DNA of 64,000 nt, taken from contig JAFGBK010000070.1 in NCBI GenBank assembly GCA_016933175.1, positions 104,389-168,388 on the forward strand, read 5' to 3'. The position numbers and the translations under genes were made by a program. Shown here one piece after another: positions 1 to 8,557 of the stretch; the first letter of the stretch is position 1; each line of letters opens with the position of its first letter. The notes under the pieces were generated by a model. The model had not been told where the DNA came from. It did not search any database and saw only the letters and a list, made by a program, of their open reading frames with translations. Origin of the DNA: Candidatus Krumholzibacteriota bacterium (GTDB lineage: Bacteria; Krumholzibacteriota; Krumholzibacteriia; JACNKJ01).

Positions 1-890
1 TCGGGATCCAGGTCCAGCTCGAGCCCCACGGCCACGGCCGCCAGGGCGTTGAGCACGTTGTGGCGGCCCAGGACGGGCATGTCCACCTCGCCCGCGTGGG
101 TGGGGCTCTCCCAGCGGAAGCGGGTGCCGCCGGCGTACTGCTCGAGGATGTGGCCCCGCAGGGTCGCCTCCTCGCCCAGGCCGTAGCCCACCACCCGGGC
201 CGTGACCCGCGGCAGCAGATCGCGCAGGACGGGGTCGTCCGTGCAGGCGATGGCGGCGCCGTAGAAGGGCAGGCGGCAGAGGAAGTCCACGAAGGCCTGC
301 TGCAGGCGCTCGAAGCTGCCGTAGTGGTCGAGGTGCTCGCGGTCGACGTTGGTGATCACGGCCCAGGTGGGCGCCAGGCGGAGAAAGGAGCCGTCGCTCT
401 CGTCGGCCTCGGCCACCATGAAGGGACCGGCGCCCAGGCGGGCGTTGCTGCCGAAGCTCTGCAGGCGGCCTCCCACCACGGCCGTCGGGTCGAGGCCACC
501 CGAGTGGAGGACCTGGGCCACCAGGCTGCTGGCGGTCGTCTTGCCGTGGCTGCCCGTGACGGCGATGCCGTGCTTGAGGCGCATGAGCTCGGCCAGCATC
601 TCGCCGCGGCTGACGACGGGGACGCCCCGCCGGCGGGCCTCCGCGAGCTCCGGGTTGTCCGCCGGCACGGCGCTGGAGTAGACCACCACGTCGGCTCCGG
701 CCACCTGATCGGCCCGATGCCCCACGTCGCAGCGCACGCCCAGGTGGCGGAGGCGTGCCAGGAGCGGGCTGTCGGCCAGGTCCGATCCCGTCACCACAAA
801 TCCCGAATTGGCAAGGATTTCGGCGATTCCGCTCATGCCGATTCCACCGATGGCGACCAGATGGACCTGGCGGGTGCGTCCCAGGCGCAC
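1..890 (-). CDS. murC: UDP-N-acetylmuramate--L-alanine ligase MurC (3' end beyond the window)
   Basis: Cytoplasmic ATP-dependent ligase that adds L-Ala to UDP-MurNAc, the first Mur ligase step. The frame is open from a GTG at 890 to the window edge, so about 296 N-terminal residues are visible and the C-terminal domain is missing. Seen: N-terminal Rossmann motif GIGGIGMSG-like (AIGGIGMSGIAEIL), ATP loop TGSHGKTTTAS, EADESDGSF, and TNVDREHLDHYG. The GTG is chosen because AAGGAGAGTCC precedes it directly. It is the last visible gene of the dcw run, 59 nt after murG; ftsQ/ftsA/ftsZ would be expected next but are outside. Family assignment is secure. Confidence 0.95.
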   Translation of the reverse strand, partial: MRLGRTRQVHLVAIGGIGMSGIAEILANSGFVVTGSDLADSPLLARLRHLGVRCDVGHRADQVAGADVVVYSSAVPADNPELAEARRRGVPVVSRGEMLAELMRLKHGIAVTGSHGKTTASSLVAQVLHSGGLDPTAVVGGRLQSFGSNARLGAGPFMVAEADESDGSFLRLAPTWAVITNVDREHLDHYGSFERLQQAFVDFLCRLPFYGAAIACTDDPVLRDLLPRVTARVVGYGLGEEATLRGHILEQYAGGTRFRWESPTHAGEVDMPVLGRHNVLNALAAVAVGLELDLDP

Positions 891-949
891 GGACTCTCCT
901 TCCCGGGGTGGGGTGGCGGCCGCGGCCGGCGCGGCCGTGGCCCGGTGTA

Positions 950-2053
950 TCATCGGCCCCCGGGGCCAGCAAGGATTTTCTCCATGCCGGCCAGGATCTC
1001 GGCGGTGGCCTCGGGCCGGCCCAGGGAACGGCTGGCGCGGGCCATGGCCTCCTCCCGCCCCGGCTCCTCCCAGAGGCGCTCCAGGAGCGCGGCCAGCCCC
1101 TCGCCGGTGAGCTCGGCGTCGGGGACGAGGACGGCAGCGCCCGCGTCCACCAGGGAGCGGGCGTTGACCGTCTGGTGGTCGTCCACGGCGTGGGGGAAGG
1201 GAACCAGCACGGCCGGCAGTCCCATGAGTGTGATCTCGGCCAGGGTCATGGCGCCGGAACGACATATGACCCAGTGGCTTCGCGCCATTTCTTCAGGCAT
1301 GTTCTCGATGTAGGCGCGCACCTGGACCCGCGGCGCCAGATGCCGCAGCGCCTCGCCGATCCGCCCGGCGTCGTCCTCGCCGGTCTGGAGCAGGGCCTCG
1401 AAGTCCGCGTGCCGCGCCAGACGGGGCAGGGCCTCGCAGGCAGCTTCGTTGAGGCGACGGGCGCCGCGACTGCCCCCGAAGATCAGCAGGCGCCGCGGTC
1501 CCGGCGGCGGCCCCTCGGCCCGGCGCCGCCGGGCGCGGTCGCGGATGGCCGCTCGCACGGGATTGCCCGTCACGCGGCGCGGCGGCCGTTCGCTCAGGCC
1601 CGCGGCCGCCGCGGGGAAGGCCAGGAAGAGACCGCGGGCGCTCGCGGCGAAGAGCCGGATCACCTGGCCGGGCACGCTGTTCTGCTCCTGTAGGAAGAAG
1701 GGCCGGCCCGCGAGACGGGCGGCGGCCAGCACGGGCAGGCTGGCGAAGCTGCCCGTAGCCAGGACGGCGTCGGGCCGGAAGCGGCGCAGCAGATCCATGG
1801 CGCGCAGCGTGGCCAGGGCCGTCTCGCCGGGAAAGAGCAGGCGTTCGCCCAGCCCCTTGCCGCGGAAGCCCCGCATGGACAGACCCCGGAAGGGCATGCC
1901 GGCCGCCGGCACGATGCGCGCCTCCAGGCCGCGGCGGGATCCCACGAAGAGGACCTCCCGGCCCTCGCCGCCGGCCAGGAAGGCCTCGCCCAGGGCCAGT
2001 GCCGGGTAGACGTGCCCGCCCGTACCTCCGCCCGTGACGAGCAGGCGCCTCAT
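950..2053 (-). CDS. murG: UDP-N-acetylglucosamine--lipid I GlcNAc transferase MurG
   Basis: Peripheral inner-membrane GT-B glycosyltransferase that converts lipid I to lipid II. The protein is 367 aa, the usual size. Seen: N-terminal GTGGHVYPALALGE glycine-rich loop, EQNSVPG, GGSRGARRLNEA, and the C-terminal donor-site stretch RSGAMTLAEI followed by PFPHAVDDHQ. The ATG at 2053 overlaps the ftsW stop as ATGA, so it is translationally coupled to ftsW. A longer open frame upstream is only a shadow of ftsW and murD. Function is certain by motif and by dcw position. Confidence 0.97.
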   Translation of the reverse strand: MRRLLVTGGGTGGHVYPALALGEAFLAGGEGREVLFVGSRRGLEARIVPAAGMPFRGLSMRGFRGKGLGERLLFPGETALATLRAMDLLRRFRPDAVLATGSFASLPVLAAARLAGRPFFLQEQNSVPGQVIRLFAASARGLFLAFPAAAAGLSERPPRRVTGNPVRAAIRDRARRRRAEGPPPGPRRLLIFGGSRGARRLNEAACEALPRLARHADFEALLQTGEDDAGRIGEALRHLAPRVQVRAYIENMPEEMARSHWVICRSGAMTLAEITLMGLPAVLVPFPHAVDDHQTVNARSLVDAGAAVLVPDAELTGEGLAALLERLWEEPGREEAMARASRSLGRPEATAEILAGMEKILAGPGGR

Positions 2054-3204
2054 CGTCCCCTCCCGCCGAAGAGGTCCTCCATCAGGATATTCTCGCGCCC
2101 CTCGGCGCGGCGCCGCGCCGGCCTCCCGCCGCGGCGACTCCGCGTGACGGAGAGAACCAGGCCCAGGGCGCCCAGGTGCATGACCAGGGAGCTGCCCCCG
2201 TGGCTGACGAAGGGCAGGGGCACCCCCGTCAACGGGAAGAGTCCCAGGGCCACGGCCATGTTCAGGGTCGTGTAGACGAAGATCGTCGCCCCCACCCCCG
2301 CGGCCAGGTAGCAGGCGAAGGGATCGGCCTGCCGCGCGGCGAGGATCAGGGCCCGCAGGGACAGGGCCGTCAGCAGCCCGAGCAGGGTCAGCGTGCCCAG
2401 CAGGCCGAACTCCTCGCCGGCGATGGCGAGGATGAAGTCCGTGTGGTGGTCGGGCAGGAAGCTCTTCTGCCGGCTGCGGGCCGCGCCCTGGCCCCACAGG
2501 CCGCCGGCCCCCAGGCCGATGAGGGACTGGCGGAGCTGGTAGGTCTCGCCGGTGTCCTCCATCCCGCCGGCGTGGTAGGTGAGGTCCACGCGGTGCTGGA
2601 TGCGGTCGCTGAAGCGATAGCCCGCCGCGCCCACCACCACCAGCGCGAGCAGGCCCGCCAGCAGCCAGCGGCGCGGCGGCGCGGCAGCCACGAGGACGGC
2701 CCCGCCGCAGAATCCCAGGGCCAGGGCCGAACCGTAGTCGGGCTGCAGGGCCACCAGGCCCGTGGCCAGGACCAGGGCGGCCAGGGGCAGGGCGAAGCGC
2801 CGCCAGGCGCGGGAATCCGCGGCCCGCGCCGCCAGGCGCTCGGCCAGCAGCATCAGCAGCCCGACGCGCGCCACGTCCACGGCCTGGAAGCCGCCGATCC
2901 AGCCGCGCGTGCCGCGCACCGAGGCCGTGAACAGGACGGCCACCAGCAGGGCGATGCCCAGCAGGCCCGCGGCCGGCGACAGGCGCCGCAGCCAGCGGTG
3001 GTCCGTCAGGGCCAGGGCCAGCATGAGCGCGAGGCCCACGGCGAGCTGGGTCAGGCGGCGCAGGAGATAGGCGCTGCCGTGGCCGGGGCCGCTCAGCTCC
3101 CAGCCCCCGGACGCGACGGCCGAGCCCAGCACCACCATGCCGGCCAGGACGGTCAGGAAGGTCAGGGCCAGCAGGGTGCGATCCAGCGTGCCGAGGGCGT
3201 TCAC
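2050..3204 (-). CDS. ftsW: SEDS peptidoglycan polymerase FtsW
   Basis: Integral membrane SEDS glycosyltransferase that polymerises lipid II at the septum together with the class B PBP FtsI. 384 aa, about ten hydrophobic segments. Seen: QPDYGSAL and the GMEDTGETYQ/QSLIGLGAGGLWGQG loop, FAIAGEEFG-type motif (LAIAGEEFGLLG), and the C-terminal PLPFVSHGGSS signature of FtsW/RodA. The GTG at 3204 overlaps the murD stop (GTGA). The tail after the last membrane segment is Arg-rich (TRSRRGGRPARRR), probably cytoplasmic. FtsW rather than RodA follows from dcw position between murD and murG. Confidence 0.95.
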   Translation of the reverse strand: MNALGTLDRTLLALTFLTVLAGMVVLGSAVASGGWELSGPGHGSAYLLRRLTQLAVGLALMLALALTDHRWLRRLSPAAGLLGIALLVAVLFTASVRGTRGWIGGFQAVDVARVGLLMLLAERLAARAADSRAWRRFALPLAALVLATGLVALQPDYGSALALGFCGGAVLVAAAPPRRWLLAGLLALVVVGAAGYRFSDRIQHRVDLTYHAGGMEDTGETYQLRQSLIGLGAGGLWGQGAARSRQKSFLPDHHTDFILAIAGEEFGLLGTLTLLGLLTALSLRALILAARQADPFACYLAAGVGATIFVYTTLNMAVALGLFPLTGVPLPFVSHGGSSLVMHLGALGLVLSVTRSRRGGRPARRRAEGRENILMEDLFGGRGR

Positions 3205-4577
3205 GGAACGGCCTCCCGCACCAGGCGGCGGAAGGCGTCGCCGCGCGCCTCGAAATCCCGGTACTGGTCGAAGCTGGCGCAGGCCGGCGAGAGGACGAGC
3301 CGCTCGCCGTCGCGGCCCTCGTCCAGGGCCGCGCGCAGGGCGGCCGCCAGGTCGCCCGCCAGGCGTCCCCGTGGGCCGAAGGCGAGGACGACGCTCGGGC
3401 CGGCCTCGCCGATGCCGTAGGCGAGGCGCACCTGGGGCAGCTCCCGGGCCAGCAGGTCGAAGTCGCCGCCCTTGTCCCGCCCGCCGGCGATGAGGAGCAG
3501 CGGCCCGGCCAGCCCGCCCAGGCTGGCCAGCGTGGCCTCGACGTTGGTGGCCTTGGAGTCGTTGTAGCAGTCCAGGACGCCGCATCGCCCCAGCGGCTCC
3601 ATGCGATGGGGCAGGCCGGGGAAGGCGCGCAGGACGCCGGCCAGCGCCGCCTCGTCGCGCAGGAAGGGCAGGGCGCAGGCCAGGGCCGCCAGGGCGTTGG
3701 CCAGGTTGTGACGGCCCACCAGGCGCAGGTCGGCGGCGGGCAGGAGCGGCGTCTCGCGCCCCGCGCGGCGCAGGACGATGGCGCCGCCGCGCAGGCCGGC
3801 GCCGTCGGCGCCCGCGTCGCCGCCGGCTGCGGCCGTCGCGCCCGCGTCGCTTGCGGGGCCGCCGCCGGCTCCCGCGCCGCCACACGGCTCGAAGCGGAGC
3901 CGGCGCGCCGGGCAGCCGCCCAGGCGCGCGTCCAGCCCGCCCCCCGCCGGCAGGACCAGCCAGTCGTCGGCGGCCAGGCGCTCGAACAGCCGCAGCTTGG
4001 CGGCGTAGTAGCGCTCGGCGTCGCCGTAGCGATCCAGGTGGTCGGGCGTCAGATTGAGCAGGGCCGCCGCGTGGGGCCGGAAGCGGGCGAAGGTCTCGGC
4101 CTGGAAGCTGCTGACCTCCAGGACGTAGAAGTCGGCGTCGGGCTCCGCGAGGACGAGCTCGCTGAAGGGGCGGCCCAGGTTGCCGCCGGCCGGCGCCAGC
4201 CAGCCCTGGCTCTCCAGGAGCAGGCCCAGCAGGGTCGTCGTCGTGCTCTTGCCGTTGGTGCCGGTGACGGCCAGCACGGGCGCTCCCGCCAGGGCGAAGG
4301 CCTCCTCCAGCTCGCCGCTGACGGGAATCCCCGCCGCGCGGGCCGCGCGCGGGGCCGGCGCGTCCGGGAGCACGCCGGGGCTGACGGCCAGGCGCGTGAC
4401 GCCCTGCAGCCAGTCCGCCGCGAAGGGTCCGCCGTGAAAGGGCAGACCGCGCAGGTCGTCGGGCAGGTCGCCGGCCGCCAGGCGCTCGTCGGCCAGCACC
4501 ACGGCGCGGCCCCGCGCCTGCAGGAGGCGCGCCAGGGCGCGGCCGCTGCGCGCCATGCCGAGGATGAGGGTCGCCAT
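3201..4577 (-). CDS. murD: UDP-N-acetylmuramoylalanine--D-glutamate ligase MurD
   Basis: Cytoplasmic ligase adding D-Glu to UDP-MurNAc-L-Ala. 458 aa. Seen: N-terminal Rossmann LILGMARSG, ATP loop VTGTNGKSTTTTLL near residue 105, LEVSSFQ, LLNLTPDHLDRYG, the central VGRHNLANALAAL, and the C-terminal YNDSKATN and GGRDKGGDF motifs. Odd feature: a Gly/Ala-rich low-complexity stretch at about residues 233-262, between the RLRFEP strand and the GAIVLR strand, which typical MurD lacks. ATG start at 4577, 9 nt after the mraY stop. The catalytic parts are intact, so it should be functional. Confidence 0.96.
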   Translation of the reverse strand: MATLILGMARSGRALARLLQARGRAVVLADERLAAGDLPDDLRGLPFHGGPFAADWLQGVTRLAVSPGVLPDAPAPRAARAAGIPVSGELEEAFALAGAPVLAVTGTNGKSTTTTLLGLLLESQGWLAPAGGNLGRPFSELVLAEPDADFYVLEVSSFQAETFARFRPHAAALLNLTPDHLDRYGDAERYYAAKLRLFERLAADDWLVLPAGGGLDARLGGCPARRLRFEPCGGAGAGGGPASDAGATAAAGGDAGADGAGLRGGAIVLRRAGRETPLLPAADLRLVGRHNLANALAALACALPFLRDEAALAGVLRAFPGLPHRMEPLGRCGVLDCYNDSKATNVEATLASLGGLAGPLLLIAGGRDKGGDFDLLARELPQVRLAYGIGEAGPSVVLAFGPRGRLAGDLAAALRAALDEGRDGERLVLSPACASFDQYRDFEARGDAFRRLVREAVP

Positions 4578-4586
4578 CGTGCCTCG

Positions 4587-5672
<1,086 letters not shown>

Positions 5673-7082
5673 CTAGCGCAGCTCCTCCCGGCGCCGGCCC
5701 AGCGACGCCTCCAGCGCGTCCAGCACGCCCTCCATGGCCATGCCGCGCGATCCCTTCACCAGCAGCAGGTCGCCGGGCCCGAGGACCGCGGCGAGGTCCG
5801 CGGCCAGGGAGCCGAGATCGTCGTGGTGGCGCGCCGAGGCCAGGCCCGCCGCGCGGGCGCCGGCCACCAGTTCACGCGAAAGGGGCCCCACGGCCAGGAG
5901 CCCGTCCAGCCCCAGGCCGGCGGCCTCCTCGCCGACGGCGCGGTGCAGGGCGGGACTCCTCTCGCCCAGCTCGAGCATGTCCCCCAGCGCCGCCCAGCGG
6001 CGTCCGGCGGCCGGCGCCTCGCCCAGCCAGCGCAGTGCGGCGCGCAGGGAATCGGGATTGGCGTTGTAGCTGTCGTCCATGACGGTGATGTCGCCGAGGC
6101 GGTACAGGGCGCCGCGGTTGCCCTCGCGCAGGGCGCCGGGGACGGCGGCGGCCAGGGCCGCGGGCTCGCCGCCCAGGTGGCGCGCCGCCAGCCAGGCCGC
6201 GGCGGCGTTGAGCAGGACGTGGCGCGCCGGGCGCGGCAGCGTCAACTCGTGGCCCTCCAGGCGCAGGCGCCGCGACGCGGGCCCGGCCGGGCCCAGGTCC
6301 TCCACCACCAGGTCGTTGCCCGGCCCGAAGCCGAAGCGCTTGACCGGCGCGCGCGTGCGCGCCGCCAGGGCGGGCGCGTAGGCGTCGTCGCCGCCCAGGA
6401 TGCACAGGCCGTCGGCGGGCAGCGCCGCCGGCAGCTCGCCCTTGGCGCGTGCCACGCCGTCCAGGTCGCCGAGCATCGCCAGGTGGCCGGCGCCGATGTT
6501 GGTGACGATGCCGATGCGCGGCGGGAAGAGGCGGCACAGAGCCTCGATCTCGCCGAAGCTGGAGCAGCCCATCTCCAGGACCAGGTAGCGTGCGGCGGCG
6601 GACAGGCCCAGCAGGGTCAGGGGCAGGCCGACGAGGTTGTTGTAGTTGCCCTCGCTGGCGTGGACGGGGCCGAGGGTGGCCAGCAGGGCGCGGCACAGGT
6701 CCTTGGTGCCCGTCTTGCCGTTGGTGCCGGTGACGGCCACCACCACCGGCGCCACCTCGCCGAGGCGCGCGGTGGCCAGGGCCTGGAGGGCGGCCAGGGG
6801 ATCGGGCACCAGGTAGAGCGCCGCGCCGGGATGCTCGGTGGCGAGGACGTCGAAGCGTGACGCGTCGCCCAGGAGGGCGGCCGTGGCGCCGGCGGCCAGG
6901 GCCGCTCCGGCGTGGGCGTGGCCGTCCGTCCGCGCGCCGGGCAGGGCGACGAAGAGCTCGCCGCCGCGGACGCGCCGGCTGTCGGCGACAGCGCCGGCGA
7001 CCGGCGCGCCGCCGCCGGCGCGGCTGCGCAGCAGCAGTCCCGCCTCGCCGAGACGCGCCTCCACCCAGGTCGCGGGGATCAC
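5673..7082 (-). CDS. murF: UDP-N-acetylmuramoyl-tripeptide--D-alanyl-D-alanine ligase MurF
   Basis: Cytoplasmic ligase that completes the UDP-MurNAc-pentapeptide. 469 aa. Seen: N-terminal DSRRVRGGELFVAL and GARTDGHA typical of MurE/MurF, ATP loop VTGTNGKTGTKDL, LEMGCSSFGEIE, TNIGAGHLAMLG, the DDSYNANPDSLRAAL motif diagnostic of MurF, and LLVKGSRGMAME at the C-terminus. The start is the GTG at 7082 (VIPATWVEARLGE), which overlaps the murE stop as GTGA; a longer frame upstream runs through murE and is not coding. It shares the open-reading run with murE and mraY. Confidence 0.97.
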   Translation of the reverse strand: MIPATWVEARLGEAGLLLRSRAGGGAPVAGAVADSRRVRGGELFVALPGARTDGHAHAGAALAAGATAALLGDASRFDVLATEHPGAALYLVPDPLAALQALATARLGEVAPVVVAVTGTNGKTGTKDLCRALLATLGPVHASEGNYNNLVGLPLTLLGLSAAARYLVLEMGCSSFGEIEALCRLFPPRIGIVTNIGAGHLAMLGDLDGVARAKGELPAALPADGLCILGGDDAYAPALAARTRAPVKRFGFGPGNDLVVEDLGPAGPASRRLRLEGHELTLPRPARHVLLNAAAAWLAARHLGGEPAALAAAVPGALREGNRGALYRLGDITVMDDSYNANPDSLRAALRWLGEAPAAGRRWAALGDMLELGERSPALHRAVGEEAAGLGLDGLLAVGPLSRELVAGARAAGLASARHHDDLGSLAADLAAVLGPGDLLLVKGSRGMAMEGVLDALEASLGRRREELR

Positions 7083-8557
7083 GCGCTCCCACCCCTTTCG
7101 CGCCAGGCCGCCCGCAGGACCTCGCGGTCCGAGAAGGACCGGCGGCGGCCGTCGATCTCCTGGTACTCCTCGTGCCCCTTGCCCAGGACGGCGATCAGGT
7201 CCTCCGGGCCACAGGCGGCCAGGGCGGCGCCGATGGCCCGGGCCCGGTCCACCTCTTTCTGCCAGCTTCCGGCCGCCGGGTCCATGCCCTTTTCCATCTC
7301 CGCCAGGATGGCCGCGGGATCCTCGCCGCGCGGGTTGTCGCTGGTGAGCCAGACGCGGTCGGCGCCCCGCTGGGCCGCGGCGCCCATCAGGGGCCGCTTG
7401 CCGCGATCGCGGTCGCCGCCCGCCCCCAGCACCACCACCAGGGACCCCCGGCACAGGGGGCGCAGGGCGGCCAGGACCTTGGCCACGGCGTCCGGCGTGT
7501 GGGCGTAGTCCACCACGGCCGCGGGCCCGCCGGCGAGTTCCACGCGCTCGAGCCGCCCCGGCACGCCGGGGAAGCACGCCAGGCGCCCGGCCAGGTCGTC
7601 GGCGCCGGCGCCCAGGGCCAGGGCCAGGGCCAGGCAGCCCGCGGCGTTGTCAAGGTTGAACGCGCCCGGCAGGGGACTGGCGAACTCCCGCGCGCCGCCG
7701 GGCCCGTGCAGGCGGAAGCGCGAGCCCGCCAGCCCGCTGGCCAGGGGCTCGCAGCGGTAATCGGCGCCGGCCCCGCGGCCGTAGCCCAGGCGCGGCCCCT
7801 CGCCGGTCGCGCCGCCCGCCAGCAGGCGCGCGAACCAGGGATCGTCCGCGTTGAGCAGGGCCGGCGCGCCGGGCGCCCGCAGGTCCAGCAGCCGCGCCTT
7901 GGCGGCGAAGTAGGCCTCGAGGGTGCCGTGGTAGTCCAGGTGGTCCCGGCTGAGGTTGGTGGCCAGGACGCCCGCGAAGCGGCAGCCCGCCACGCGGTCC
8001 TGATCCAGGGCGTGGCTGCTGACCTCCATGGCCACGCCGGCCCGCCCGTCGGCGACGCTCTCGGCCAGGAGGGCGGCGAGGGCCACGGGGTCCGGCGTGG
8101 TGTGCGTGCTGGGCCGCGCGGCGGCCCCGGCCGCGAAGGCGAGCGTGCCGAGGCGTCCCCAGGGCGCGCCGGGCTCGTCCAGGAGCCACTGCAGCAGGTG
8201 GACGCAGGTGCTCTTGCCGTTGGTGCCGGTGACGCCGAGCAGGCGCAGGCGGCGCGTGGGATCGCCGGCCAGCAGCTGGGCCGCGCGGCCGGCGGCCTCG
8301 CGCGGCCGGGCGCAGAGCAGGCAGGGCACGTCCGGCGGCGGCGTGGCTTCCGCCGGCAGCAGGAGGGAGCCGGCGCCGCGGGCCAGGGCGTCGCCGATGA
8401 AGGCGCGGCCGTCGGCATGGCTGCCCGGCAGGGCCGCGAAGAGCGCGCCGGGCGCGACCGCCCGGCTGTCGATGGCCAGGGACGGCACCGGCGCGTCCCC
8501 CGCCGCGCGGCAATCCGTCAGGGCGGCCGCCAGGGCCCGGAGGGTCCAGTCGCTCAC
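7079..8557 (-). CDS. murE: UDP-N-acetylmuramoyl-tripeptide synthetase MurE, predicted meso-DAP type
   Basis: Cytoplasmic ligase that adds the third stem-peptide residue. 492 aa. Seen: DSRAVAPGALFAALPG, ATP loop TGTNGKSTCVHLL, SSHALDQDRV, TNLSRDHLDYHG, and the third-residue specificity loop TSDNPRGEDP. In characterised enzymes DNPR marks meso-diaminopimelate activity, while Lys enzymes differ, so meso-DAP peptidoglycan is inferred. The C-terminus has GKGHEEYQE. GTG at 8557 overlaps the ftsI stop (GTGA). Confidence 0.96.
   Translation of the reverse strand: MSDWTLRALAAALTDCRAAGDAPVPSLAIDSRAVAPGALFAALPGSHADGRAFIGDALARGAGSLLLPAEATPPPDVPCLLCARPREAAGRAAQLLAGDPTRRLRLLGVTGTNGKSTCVHLLQWLLDEPGAPWGRLGTLAFAAGAAARPSTHTTPDPVALAALLAESVADGRAGVAMEVSSHALDQDRVAGCRFAGVLATNLSRDHLDYHGTLEAYFAAKARLLDLRAPGAPALLNADDPWFARLLAGGATGEGPRLGYGRGAGADYRCEPLASGLAGSRFRLHGPGGAREFASPLPGAFNLDNAAGCLALALALGAGADDLAGRLACFPGVPGRLERVELAGGPAAVVDYAHTPDAVAKVLAALRPLCRGSLVVVLGAGGDRDRGKRPLMGAAAQRGADRVWLTSDNPRGEDPAAILAEMEKGMDPAAGSWQKEVDRARAIGAALAACGPEDLIAVLGKGHEEYQEIDGRRRSFSDREVLRAAWRERGGSA

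Noticed and set aside
950..3883. Single 977-codon open frame that would fuse murG to upstream sequence
   Set aside because: Only the last 367 codons match MurG; upstream codons are out-of-frame ftsW/murD. The ATG at 2053 with the ATGA overlap explains it.
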